NCBI GenBank assembly: GCA_937926555.1
Contig: CALAZX010000218.1
Span: 1-32,460 of the forward strand
Direction of reading: 5' to 3'
From: an uncultured Negativicutes bacterium
GTDB lineage: Bacteria > Bacillota > Negativicutes > Acidaminococcales > Acidaminococcaceae
Length of the DNA: 32,460 nucleotides
A model generated the notes under the pieces. It saw only the letters and a program-made list of their open reading frames with translations, made no database searches and had not been told where the DNA came from. This document shows positions 14,893 to 22,458 of this stretch, in pieces. The position numbers and the translations under genes were made by a program. Position 1 is the stretch's first letter. Every line of letters starts with the position of its first letter.

Positions 14893-15654
14893 TTATTTTC
14901 GTCCTAGAGCCTGCCGCAGATCAGGCGGCAGGGCGGAGGTGATCACCAGCTCTTTGCCCGTGACGGGATGGCGGAAAGCCAGCTTCCAGGCATGGAGTCC
15001 GTGCCGCAGCTGGGGACCGGGGTTCCCGTAGAGGTTGTCGTGCCACAGGGGGCAGCCGAGATGGGCGAAATGGACACGGATCTGGTGGGTCCGGCCGGTG
15101 TGGAGGACAGCCCGCACCAATGTGATGTCATCGTGATGCGAAAGGACGGTATAGCCGGTCCGGGCCTCCTTCCCCTCCGGGGAGACGCAGCGCTCGATGA
15201 TGCTGCCCGGCTTCCTGGCGATGGGGGCGTCGATGATACCCTGTCTTTCCGGTAGCGTGCCGGTGACCAGGGCCAGATACTCCTTGCCGATCTCCTGCCT
15301 GGCGAAGCGGGCCTGCACTGCCGGATACTTGGCGAAAATCACCAGGCCGGAGGTGTTCCGGTCCAGCCGGGATACGGGGTGGAGCCCCAGGTCCAGGCCG
15401 CAGTCCTCATAATAGCGCTGCACATAGTTGTAGAGGGTGTAGCCGTCCTCCCGCACGGTGGGGTGGACCAGCATGCCCGCCGGTTTCACCAGCACCAGCA
15501 GGTGGGGGTCCTCATAGGCGATGGCTCCCGGGTTGTCCTTCAGCTCGGCGAAAGGGCCGGAAGTGGCCCAGAGCAGCTTCCGATTCCGCTCCCGCTGCTC
15601 CTCCCGGTAGTCCGTTCCGGTATGTTCACCGGGGGTGATATTTCGTGATTCCAT
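14893..15654 (-). CDS. RluA-family RNA pseudouridine synthase
   Basis: This enzyme converts specific uridines in rRNA or tRNA to pseudouridine. The 253-aa protein carries the RluA motif HPVSRLDRNTSGLVIFAK, whose Asp is the catalytic nucleophile. Other family landmarks are LLVLVKPAGMLVHPT near residues 52-66, RTHQIRVHFAHLGCPLWHDNLYG near 195-215, and HAWKLAFRHPVTGKEL near the end. No S4 domain precedes the catalytic domain; the N-terminal ~45 residues are polar and unassigned. The start is ATG at 15654 (complement) with GGAGGA upstream; a longer in-frame ORF reaching 15849 is AT-rich leader without a ribosome site. The target uridine is unknown. It lies 93 bp upstream of fba on the same strand, but fba seems to have its own promoter. 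Confidence 0.9.
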   Translation of the reverse strand: MESRNITPGEHTGTDYREEQRERNRKLLWATSGPFAELKDNPGAIAYEDPHLLVLVKPAGMLVHPTVREDGYTLYNYVQRYYEDCGLDLGLHPVSRLDRNTSGLVIFAKYPAVQARFARQEIGKEYLALVTGTLPERQGIIDAPIARKPGSIIERCVSPEGKEARTGYTVLSHHDDITLVRAVLHTGRTHQIRVHFAHLGCPLWHDNLYGNPGPQLRHGLHAWKLAFRHPVTGKELVITSALPPDLRQALGRK

Positions 15655-15997
15655 CTGCTGTCCTCCAAATTGACGATATAAAGTGAAGAGTGATAAAATA
15701 GAAAAGTGAAAATAAGTATCAAATAATAAGTAGGAAAATGTACCCGGAATCCGTTCCGGGCACAGCCCTTCTCTTCCAGTATAGCGGCAGAGGAAAGACT
15801 GCGCAAGGAGTGACTGGTTCAGGAACCGATATGGAGTAGCTGAAGGCATGTCTTTTAGTGGAAGAGCCGGTATTTGCGAAAACGCAGCAGTAAGCGGAAA
15901 ATCAAGTTTTCAAGGGCTTTTCATTATGGTATAATACTAAGATATACTGGGCTTATTGTGTAATCTATTCTAAGGACAGGATGGAGAGGTTGATACT
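15655..15997. other. Divergent intergenic region between rluA-type gene and glycan locus
   Basis: No gene is supported here. On the minus strand TTGATA (15722-15717) and TATTTT (15700-15695) with a 16-bp spacer could drive the pseudouridine synthase gene. A small hairpin, CCCGGAA/TTCCGGG, occupies 15743-15760. A plus-strand promoter lies at 15907-15935. The middle part, about 15760-15900, shows nothing recognisable. Confidence 0.5.
15907..15935 (+). promoter_or_regulatory. Promoter of the surface-glycan locus
   Basis: TTTTCA (15907-15912) and a perfect TATAAT (15930-15935), with a 17-bp spacer, stand 63 bp before the first glycosyltransferase start. Confidence 0.65.
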
Positions 15998-17179
15998 ATG
16001 AAAATCTTGATGGCGAATTTCACAAAAATGGTGGGGGATACAGGCGGACTGGCAAAAGTCACCTGTGCTTTCTCCAATGCGCTGATCCGCAGAGGACATG
16101 AAGTATCTCTGATTTACAGCGACGAGAGAGAGGGAGCATTCTTTTTCCCGGTGGACGAGAAACTGAAATGCTATAATCTGAAGCGGAATGCAGACGGATC
16201 TGTAATCCGGTTTCCGCTTCATCTGAAGGCATACCGGGAGATTCTCCGCGCATTTGACAAACGAAGCGCCCGGACGGTGAATGACGATTTTGAGGAGAAA
16301 AAACTGCTCCCGAATCTGAAACGGTATCTTGAGGAAATCAGACCGGATATCATCATCTCCTATCAACTGGCGGCAAGCAAGTTGCTGCTGTGCGACCTGA
16401 AGACGGATATTCCTGTCATCACCATGTCTCACGGCGATCCGTCCGATTATTTTGAAACCTATCCCTTCAAAGAGATTCCCTCTTTGGCAAAAAGTGCTAT
16501 GTGTCAGGTTCTGATGCCATCCTTTGAGAAATGTATAACGGACAAGGTGCCGGAAGCGAAGACGGTGACGATTGGCAACGCTATTCCCCAGTTCGATTTC
16601 TCGGCTGACCTGGCGTCTGAAAAGAAACAGTATAAGATTATTTTTGTCGGACGACTGACAAAGAACCATAAGCGGCCCCATCTGCTTCTGCAGGCCTTTG
16701 TGAAATTGACGGAGAAGCATCCGGACTGGATTCTGGAACTGTGGGGGGCCCGGGACCGGAAAGCCTATTATAAGGAACTGGAAATGCTGGCTTCCTCCAA
16801 AGCCCTGGAAGGCCGGGTTTTCCTCAAAGGGTCGACCAATGATGTGGGCAGTGTTCTCCGCGAAGCGGATATCTTCGCCTTCCCCAGTGCCTATGAAGGT
16901 TTTGGCATGGCAATGGCGGAAGGAATGAGCGTCGGGCTTCCCGCAGTGGGGTACAGGAACTGTCCTGCTGTCAATGAGCTGGTTGAGGATGGGAAAACCG
17001 GCTTCCTGTGTGAAGATGGTGTTGATCCGCTGGCCGAAGCTCTTGACAAGCTGATGAGCGACCGGGATTTGCGTATCCGCATGGGGACCGCAGCGAAAAT
17101 CGCTATGGAACAATATGCGCCGGAGAAGATCTGGGACAAATGGGAAGAACTCATTAATGAAGTTGTGCGGGGAGAATAA
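15998..17179 (+). CDS. Glycosyltransferase, GT4 family (GT-B fold)
   Basis: It transfers a sugar from a nucleotide-sugar donor to a growing surface glycan at the cytoplasmic side of the membrane. The 393-aa protein has the GT-B layout. The N-terminal acceptor domain begins MKILMANFTKMVGDTGGLAKV with a Gly-Gly loop. The C-terminal donor domain begins at about 205 (KIIFVGRLTKNHKRPHLLLQAF) and carries the GT4 E-x7-E-like segment AYEGFGMAMAEGMSVGLPAVG at about 300. ATG at 15998 follows GGATGGAGAGG. Base composition is intermediate. It is the first gene of the glycan locus. The sugar and linkage cannot be inferred. Confidence 0.9.
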   Translation: MKILMANFTKMVGDTGGLAKVTCAFSNALIRRGHEVSLIYSDEREGAFFFPVDEKLKCYNLKRNADGSVIRFPLHLKAYREILRAFDKRSARTVNDDFEEKKLLPNLKRYLEEIRPDIIISYQLAASKLLLCDLKTDIPVITMSHGDPSDYFETYPFKEIPSLAKSAMCQVLMPSFEKCITDKVPEAKTVTIGNAIPQFDFSADLASEKKQYKIIFVGRLTKNHKRPHLLLQAFVKLTEKHPDWILELWGARDRKAYYKELEMLASSKALEGRVFLKGSTNDVGSVLREADIFAFPSAYEGFGMAMAEGMSVGLPAVGYRNCPAVNELVEDGKTGFLCEDGVDPLAEALDKLMSDRDLRIRMGTAAKIAMEQYAPEKIWDKWEELINEVVRGE

Positions 17180-17182
17180 TGA

Positions 17183-17569
17183 ATGGAAAAGGTGCTGGTC
17201 ATTTCCGAAGCGATATTTCTGAATCTTTGCCAATTGGGAATAACAGATTATGCGAAAGAGCATGATGACATCTCCGTTTATTAAAGAAACGTATCATTAT
17301 AACCTTAATCAGCGTACATTTAGCGTACATTTGATGTTATGTATGCAAACAGTCTGCTTCTTTGCAATAAACAGGATGTAGGTATTGTGGAAGTAGTTCC
17401 GGGAAGAGATTTTTTCATGTGTGAGAATGTTAATGATATGATTGAGAAAAGCAGCTATTATCTGGAGCACGATGAAGAGCGGATTTGGATTGCACAAAAT
17501 GGTAATGAAATAGTTTCAAGTAAATATTTACACAAACAAACATTGGGGAGACTATTCGAGAAAGAATAA
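17183..17569 (+). pseudogene. Remnant of a CgeB-like glycosyltransferase (second copy of the gene at 18432)
   Basis: 17187-17228 is identical over 42 bases to 18436-18477, the beginning of the intact glycosyltransferase. The frame starting at ATG 17183 reads 33 residues (MEKVLVISEAIFLNL...) to TAA at 17282. Directly after, the sequence jumps to the equivalent of the last ~90 residues of that protein: YHYNLNQRTF versus YHKSLNQRTF, then NSLLLCNKQDVG...SSYYLEHDEER versus NSLLICDKQNVG...ISYYLEHDEER. So roughly 700 bp are deleted. A further 11-bp tandem duplication at 17311-17332 breaks the frame of the C-terminal part. The open piece 17339-17569 (76 aa) is therefore not a gene in its own right. 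Confidence 0.85.
17311..17332 (+). repeat. 11-bp tandem duplication within the glycosyltransferase remnant
   Basis: AGCGTACATTT occurs twice in direct succession (17311-17321 and 17322-17332). Removing one copy restores the frame QRTFDVMYANSLLLCNKQ, which matches QRTFDILFCNSLLICDKQ of the intact gene. Confidence 0.85.
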
Positions 17570-17588
17570 ATTGGCAGGGGGGGATTAC

Positions 17589-18257
17589 GTGAAGAAGCTA
17601 TATAAGACTACTCCTTTGGAAGAATTGTTGTGCCGAATTGTTCATAAAATCAAAAAAAACAATAGATGTCCTGGAATTTTAAGGAAGCTATCCCGAAAAA
17701 GGTATGGTAGGGAAGATAGCCTAGCTAGATATTATATTGAAAAATATACAGGGGTGCCTATCGGGAAATATTCTTATGGATATGATTTTTTTGGAATTTG
17801 TTTTCTGAAATCAGTAGGTGCCTATTGTTCAATTGCCGAAGGAGCCACTGGAGTGCATGGAAATCACCATATGGAGCTTGTATCTACTAGTCCGATCTTG
17901 ACTGATTCTGAATTTGGGTTTACTGAAAAAAATTATTCGGAAGAAAGTTATTTTCATTCTATCGAAATAGGCAATGACGTCTGGATTGGTGCAGGAGCAC
18001 TTATTTTCCCCTTTGTTAAAATAGGGGACGGCGCAGTGATTGGTGCTGGCAGCATCATCAGGAAAGATGTTCCTCCGTATGCAGTCGTAGTTGGTGTGGA
18101 TCGGATTGTGAAATATAGATTTTCACCTGATGTGATTGCAAAACTATTGGAAATAAAGTGGTGGAACTGGGATGAGGAAAAAATAAGAGAGAATTACGGA
18201 TTGATGTACGATATAGATAAATTTGTGAATACATTCTACAAGGAGACGAAGCCATGA
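17589..18257 (+). CDS. CatB-like O-acetyltransferase (left-handed beta-helix hexapeptide family)
   Basis: It probably adds an acetyl group from acetyl-CoA to a sugar of the surface glycan. The 222-aa protein has hexapeptide repeats: VGAYCSIAEGATGVHGNHHMELVSTSP, where the His-His-Met segment holds the catalytic His region typical of CatB/VAT acetyltransferases. Then come IEIGNDVWIGAGALIFPFVKIGDGAVIGAGSIIRKDVPPYAVVVG coils and a short C-terminal helical tail (WWNWDEEKIREN). I choose GTG 17589, behind AGGGGGGGA, over TTG 17571. It is strongly AT-rich, unlike the flanking chromosome. It sits between a glycosyltransferase remnant and an rfbA remnant, and its last codons overlap the decayed rfbA leader. 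Confidence 0.85.
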   Translation: MKKLYKTTPLEELLCRIVHKIKKNNRCPGILRKLSRKRYGREDSLARYYIEKYTGVPIGKYSYGYDFFGICFLKSVGAYCSIAEGATGVHGNHHMELVSTSPILTDSEFGFTEKNYSEESYFHSIEIGNDVWIGAGALIFPFVKIGDGAVIGAGSIIRKDVPPYAVVVGVDRIVKYRFSPDVIAKLLEIKWWNWDEEKIRENYGLMYDIDKFVNTFYKETKP

Positions 18258-18422
18258 AGGGGAATGTTTTTATCAGGAGGGGGAAAGCAGATTGTATCCG
18301 CTCATACAAGTTACGAGTAACCCACTGCTACCGGCATATGCCAAGCTGACAATCTCCTATCCGATGCAACGCAGATGCTTTCCGGAATTTGAGAGATTCT
18401 CATTACGATTACGAAAAAAGGA
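18254..18422 (+). pseudogene. Degraded 5' fragment of rfbA
   Basis: Compared base by base with 19541-19710, this stretch is nearly colinear: ATGAAGGG at both starts, then shared blocks GATTGTATCC/GACTGTATCC, GTTACGAGTAA, TGCTACCGGCATATG versus TGTTGCCGGTATATG, and GAGATTCTCATTA. It covers about the first 57 codons of rfbA with scattered substitutions and stops, e.g. TAA right after GTTACGAG. Similarity also appears in the leader (ACAAGGAG before the ATG versus ATAAGGAG). It ends abruptly just before the ribosome site of the next glycosyltransferase. No function is expected. Confidence 0.82.
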
Positions 18423-18431
18423 GAATAGCAA

Positions 18432-19481
18432 ATGAAAAAGGTGCTGGTCATTTCCGAAGCGATATTTCTGAATCTTTATCGCCCAGGTCTGGAAGATTAC
18501 TCTGATAGCCATGATGATATGGAGATTGATTTTTATTGTTTGGATGTGCCTAAAAAGGAACTTAATCCGCTTGAGAGAGTTGCGTATAAGCGTGATATAG
18601 GAAATTTCCGAAAAAAATATTATGAAAGACAAAGAGAAGAAGTGGTTAAACTTGTGGAACAGTATGACACAATTCTTTTTTTAAGTCTTTTCTATGATCA
18701 GGAATACTTTGTTCAAGGGAAGCTAGCTGAACTTGTAAAACAAAAAAATAGCATTGTGTATTTTATGGACAGTATCAAAACAGTTCCTTGTAAGATACCT
18801 TTTTTAAACATTTTCAAGAAGGTGTATGTTTTCGAAGAACAGGATGTGGATTTTGTCCAAAAAGAATATGGCATAACGGCTGAGCTGGTTCCTATTGGCA
18901 CAAGCTATTATCTTTTTGAAGATAACATAAAAGGGCAATCTGAAAAAAAGTATGACCTTTGCTTTGTTGGATTGGCAACGCCAAAGCGAATAGAGTATTT
19001 GGATGAGATTGCTCGTTGGTGTTTTGAGAATAATAAAACATTCTTTGTCGCAGGGCATTTTTGGCATACTAATAATAAAATCAACTATTGGATTGGGAAA
19101 ATGAAATTCAAGATAAAGCATCCTATATTAGCCAAGTATGTTCAAAATAAATTTATTCAACCGTATGATTTAGCGGCTGTTTATACAAAAAGCCGTATTG
19201 TATTGAACATCAATGTCGCATATCATAAAAGTTTGAACCAGAGAACTTTTGATATTCTGTTTTGCAATAGTTTGTTGATTTGCGACAAACAGAATGTAGG
19301 ATCGATTGAAATTACACCTGGGCAAGACTTCATCATGTGCGATGGAATAGAAGAGATGGTTGACAAAATATCGTATTATTTAGAACATGATGAGGAGCGG
19401 GAACGGATTTCTGCCAGGGGAAGAGCCCTTGTTGCAGGAAAATATCTTTATGCACAGACCTTGAAAAAAATTTTCTCGTAA
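18432..19481 (+). CDS. CgeB-like glycosyltransferase
   Basis: A 349-aa protein resembling the glycosyltransferase family that includes CgeB, with a GT-B-type C-terminal half. The N-terminus MKKVLVISEAIFLNLYRPG is the first Rossmann strand and loop. KKYDLCFVGLATPKRIEYL at about 173 starts the donor domain. The C-terminal NQRTFDILFCNSLLICDKQ...FIMCDGIEEMVDKISYYLEHDEER is the usual nucleotide-sugar-binding end of this group. ATG at 18432 follows AAGGAGAATAG. It is very AT-rich (many AAA, TTT, TAT codons), pointing to transfer from a low-GC donor. A decayed second copy lies at 17183. The sugar specificity is unknown. Confidence 0.82.
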   Translation: MKKVLVISEAIFLNLYRPGLEDYSDSHDDMEIDFYCLDVPKKELNPLERVAYKRDIGNFRKKYYERQREEVVKLVEQYDTILFLSLFYDQEYFVQGKLAELVKQKNSIVYFMDSIKTVPCKIPFLNIFKKVYVFEEQDVDFVQKEYGITAELVPIGTSYYLFEDNIKGQSEKKYDLCFVGLATPKRIEYLDEIARWCFENNKTFFVAGHFWHTNNKINYWIGKMKFKIKHPILAKYVQNKFIQPYDLAAVYTKSRIVLNINVAYHKSLNQRTFDILFCNSLLICDKQNVGSIEITPGQDFIMCDGIEEMVDKISYYLEHDEERERISARGRALVAGKYLYAQTLKKIFS

Positions 19482-19540
19482 GAAGGCATATAGATATGCA
19501 CATGAAATAAGTTGAAATACATTTGATAAGGAGCAAAGGG

Positions 19541-20425
19541 ATGAAGGGTATTATTCTTGCGGGAGGAGCGGGGACCAGACTGTATCCTCTCACTCTAGTT
19601 ACGAGTAAACAGCTGTTGCCGGTATATGACAAGCCGATGATCTATTACCCGCTGTCAACGTTGATGCTCGCCGGAATCCGGGAGATTCTCATTATCTCTA
19701 CGAAAGAGGATTTGCCGAATTTCCAGCGGTTGCTAGGAGATGGAAGCCAATTTGGTTTGAAATTACAATATAAGGTGCAGCCGTCACCGGACGGCTTGGC
19801 TCAAGCATTCCTTCTGGGAGAAGAGTTTATTGGGGATGATTTGTGCGCCATGGTCCTAGGGGATAACATTTTCTATGGCGGCGGCTTCAAGGATAAATTG
19901 AGGCAGGCGGTGGAAAATGCGGAGAACGGGTACGCTACTGTGTTCGGGTATTATGTCCATGATCCGGAAAGGTTCGGTATCATGGAGTTTGACCAAGAGG
20001 GGAATATCCTCTCGGTGGAGGAGAAGCCGGAACATCCGAAAAGCAACTACTGTATCACCGGCTTGTATTTCTATGATAACCGAGTGGTAAAGTATGCGAA
20101 ACAGGTGAAGCCGTCTGCGAGAGGGGAGCTGGAGATCACATCTCTGAACGATATCTATCTGCGGGACAGAAGTCTGAAAGGCATTGTTCTGGGCAGAGGA
20201 TTTGCCTGGTTGGACACCGGTACGATGGACAGCCTGGTGGATGCCACTTCTTTCGTGCAGATGGTGGAGAAACGGCAAGGCGTCAAAATTTCCGCGCCGG
20301 AGGAGATTGCGTTCAAAAACGGCTGGATCAGCAAGGATGAGCTGTTGATGTCAGCTGAGCGGTACGGCAAATCTCCTTATGGTACGCATCTGAGAAACGT
20401 GGCGGACGGAAAACTGGTATATTAG
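19541..20425 (+). CDS. rfbA: Glucose-1-phosphate thymidylyltransferase (RmlA)
   Basis: It makes dTDP-glucose from dTTP and glucose-1-phosphate, the first step of dTDP-deoxysugar synthesis. The 294-aa protein has the nucleotidyltransferase signature GGAGTRLYPLT at residues 8-18, then SKQLLPVYDKPMIYYPLSTLMLAGI, LGDNIFYG (metal-binding Asp), VEEKPEHPKSNYCITGLYFYD and FAWLDTGTMDSL. I start at ATG 19541, with AAGGAG at 19528-19533; an in-frame ATG at 19523 lies upstream of that site. The 5' end is AT-leaning and the rest more GC-rich. A decayed copy of its first 170 bp lies at 18254. It works with rfbC and rfbB below. Confidence 0.95.
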   Translation: MKGIILAGGAGTRLYPLTLVTSKQLLPVYDKPMIYYPLSTLMLAGIREILIISTKEDLPNFQRLLGDGSQFGLKLQYKVQPSPDGLAQAFLLGEEFIGDDLCAMVLGDNIFYGGGFKDKLRQAVENAENGYATVFGYYVHDPERFGIMEFDQEGNILSVEEKPEHPKSNYCITGLYFYDNRVVKYAKQVKPSARGELEITSLNDIYLRDRSLKGIVLGRGFAWLDTGTMDSLVDATSFVQMVEKRQGVKISAPEEIAFKNGWISKDELLMSAERYGKSPYGTHLRNVADGKLVY

Positions 20426-20455
20426 GATTGATTCAGGTAAGGGTGTCGGAAGATA

Positions 20456-21007
20456 ATGGGAAAATTTATTTTTACTGAGACTAAGATAAAAGATGTTTTT
20501 GTGATTGAGTCGGCTGTTTTTGGCGACCATCGGGGCTATTTCATGGAAACCTACAACGAGCAGGACTTTTTCCGGGCCGGGTTGAGATACCGTTTCGTGC
20601 AGGACAACCAATCCAGCTCTGTGAAGGGGGTTCTCCGGGGACTTCATTTCCAGAAAAAACACCCCCAGGCAAAACTGGTTCGGGTGCTCCGGGGGGAAGT
20701 GTTCGATGTGGCGGTGGATCTGAGAAAAGGCAGTCCCACCTATGGAGAGTGGGTAGGGGAGATCCTCACTGCCGAGAACAAGAAGCAGCTGATGATTCCG
20801 CGAGGATTCGCTCACGGCTTCCTGGTTTTGAGCGACTATGCGGAATTCGCCTATAAATGTGATGAGTTCTACCATCCGGAGGATGAGGGCGGCATCATGT
20901 ATGACGACCCGGATATCGGGATTGTCTGGCCGATGGAAGGGGATTATATTCTCAGCGACAAAGACAGGAAACATCCGGCTTTAAGCCAGATTGAAGTTGC
21001 TTTCTAA
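20456..21007 (+). CDS. rfbC: dTDP-4-dehydrorhamnose 3,5-epimerase (RmlC)
   Basis: It epimerises C3 and C5 of dTDP-4-keto-6-deoxyglucose on the way to dTDP-L-rhamnose. The 183-aa cupin shows FGDHRGYFMETY, QDNQSSSVKGVLRGLHFQ with the catalytic base His near residue 63, GEVFDVAVDLRKGSPTYGEW, and PRGFAHGFLVLSDYAEFAYKCDEFYHPEDEGGI, all standard RmlC blocks. The start is ATG 20456, with only a weak upstream ribosome site (GGTAAGGGTG). It is separated from rfbA by 30 bp and clearly co-transcribed. Confidence 0.95.
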   Translation: MGKFIFTETKIKDVFVIESAVFGDHRGYFMETYNEQDFFRAGLRYRFVQDNQSSSVKGVLRGLHFQKKHPQAKLVRVLRGEVFDVAVDLRKGSPTYGEWVGEILTAENKKQLMIPRGFAHGFLVLSDYAEFAYKCDEFYHPEDEGGIMYDDPDIGIVWPMEGDYILSDKDRKHPALSQIEVAF

Positions 21008-21052
21008 CTTATACTTTACATACGCAATTCAATAACAAGGAGACGATGAAAA

Positions 21053-22183
21053 ATGACTATTCAAGTATTAAAACCGAAATTCAATATTGAGGAATGTCTG
21101 GCCGGCGTGAGAGAATGCCTGGAAAAAGGCTGGACCGGCATGGGTTTCAAGACTGTGGAGTTTGAGGATGCCTGGAAAGAGTATACCGGACATAAGCACG
21201 CCTATTATCTGAACTCCAATACCGTAGGTCTGCATCTGGCTGTGAAGATTCTCAAAATGCAGAATAAATGGGAGGATGGCGATGAGATCATCACCACTCC
21301 TATCACTTTCGTCTCTACAAACCATGCGATCCTGTATGAGAATATGCATCCGGTGTTCGCCGATGTGGATGAGTATCTGTGCCTGGACCCGGCGGATGTG
21401 GAGAAGAAGATCACAGACAAGACCAAAGCCGTAATCTTTGTAGGGTATGGCGGACGTGTAGGTCAGCTGGACAAGATTCTTGAAATCTGCAAGAAGCACA
21501 ATCTGAAACTGATTCTGGATGCGGCTCACATGTCCGGTACCAGAGTGGATGGTATCTGCCCCGGCACCTGGGACGGTGTGGATGTCACCGTGTATTCTTA
21601 CCAGGCGGTGAAAAACTTGCCTACCGGTGACAGCGGTATGATCTGTTTCGCAGATGAGGCCAATGATAAACTGGCCCGCCAGATGGCATGGCTGGGCATC
21701 AATAAAGACACTTATGCCCGTTCCAACAAAGGCACTTATGCCTGGAAATACGATGTGGACTATCTGGGCTACAAATACAATGGCAACGCCATTATGGCCG
21801 CTATCGCACTGGTGCAGCTGAAATATCTTGATTCCGACAATGTGCGCCGTCGCGAGATTGTGGAAATGTACAATAAGGCTTTCCAGGACAACAAGGCCAT
21901 CAAAATTGTCGGCGCACCGCATCATGACGAATGCTCCTATCATATCTACGAGCTGATTGTGCCTGACCGTGAAGGCCTGCTGGCCGAACTGGCTAAAAAT
22001 GATATCTATGGTGGCGTGCACTATCGTGACAACACGGAATACAGCATGTACCGCTATGCCAATGGCACCTGCCCCCATGCGCACGAAGTAAGCCAGCATC
22101 TGATTTCGCTGCCTCTGCATATGTGGCTGACCGATGAGGATGTGCAGAAAGTTATTGATGTTGTGAACGGATTTGTAAAATAA
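21053..22183 (+). CDS. DegT/DnrJ/EryC1/StrS-family sugar aminotransferase
   Basis: A PLP enzyme that aminates keto-sugar nucleotides, usually from glutamate. In this 376-aa protein the conserved pieces are NSNTVGLHLAV near 54-64, DEIITTPITFVSTNHAI near 77-93, DAAHMSG with Asp156 contacting the PLP nitrogen, and VYSYQAVKNLPTGDSGMI with the Schiff-base lysine Lys187. A C-terminal HYRDNTEYSMYRY ... LISLPLHMWLTDEDV follows. The ATG at 21053 has AAGGAG upstream. Codon use here is host-like, with CTG, GCC and GGC frequent, contrasting with the AT-rich genes right after it. The most likely substrate is a dTDP-4- or 3-keto-6-deoxyhexose made by RfbA/RfbB (inference). Confidence 0.9.
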   Translation: MTIQVLKPKFNIEECLAGVRECLEKGWTGMGFKTVEFEDAWKEYTGHKHAYYLNSNTVGLHLAVKILKMQNKWEDGDEIITTPITFVSTNHAILYENMHPVFADVDEYLCLDPADVEKKITDKTKAVIFVGYGGRVGQLDKILEICKKHNLKLILDAAHMSGTRVDGICPGTWDGVDVTVYSYQAVKNLPTGDSGMICFADEANDKLARQMAWLGINKDTYARSNKGTYAWKYDVDYLGYKYNGNAIMAAIALVQLKYLDSDNVRRREIVEMYNKAFQDNKAIKIVGAPHHDECSYHIYELIVPDREGLLAELAKNDIYGGVHYRDNTEYSMYRYANGTCPHAHEVSQHLISLPLHMWLTDEDVQKVIDVVNGFVK

Positions 22184-22200
22184 GGAATGCCTGAATAATT

Positions 22201-22313
22201 GCGGTGAAACAAAAATGGAAAAGTGGCAGAGTTTTGGATTGATTAGTGCAATCAGAAAATCGTTCGAAACAATAATATAGACAACTTAAAAATGACATGA
22301 TTTGTTTCACCGC
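22201..22313. mobile_element. 113-bp element bounded by 13-bp perfect inverted repeats (possible MITE or IS remnant)
   Basis: GCGGTGAAACAAA (22201-22213) and its exact reverse complement TTTGTTTCACCGC (22301-22313) bound an AT-rich, non-coding interior. The size and inverted ends resemble a miniature inverted-repeat element. I cannot see a clear target-site duplication, so a large RNA hairpin remains possible. It lies at the border between the host-like aminotransferase gene and the AT-rich glycosyltransferase block. Confidence 0.45.
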
Positions 22314-22373
22314 CGTATAGGACTAAAAGATTTTAGAAATAAAATAGAGGTCTATATGGAAGGTTGAAAATTT

Positions 22374-22439
22374 TGATGTAGATTAATATGGGATTAAGAG
22401 ATAAATTAGGGTGCGGTAGTCAGTATAGATTCTACATCA
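22374..22439. repeat. 9-bp inverted repeat before the glycosyltransferase
   Basis: TGATGTAGA (22374-22382) and TCTACATCA (22431-22439) are exact inverted copies 48 bp apart, ending 19 bp before the ATG at 22459. This may be a long stem near the ribosome site or a pair of protein-binding sites. Confidence 0.4.
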
Positions 22440-22458
22440 GATAAAGAGGAACTATAAA

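Noticed and set aside
17339..17569. 76-aa plus-strand frame as a separate gene
   Set aside because: It aligns to the C-terminus of the glycosyltransferase at 18432 and lacks a ribosome site, so it is part of a pseudogene.
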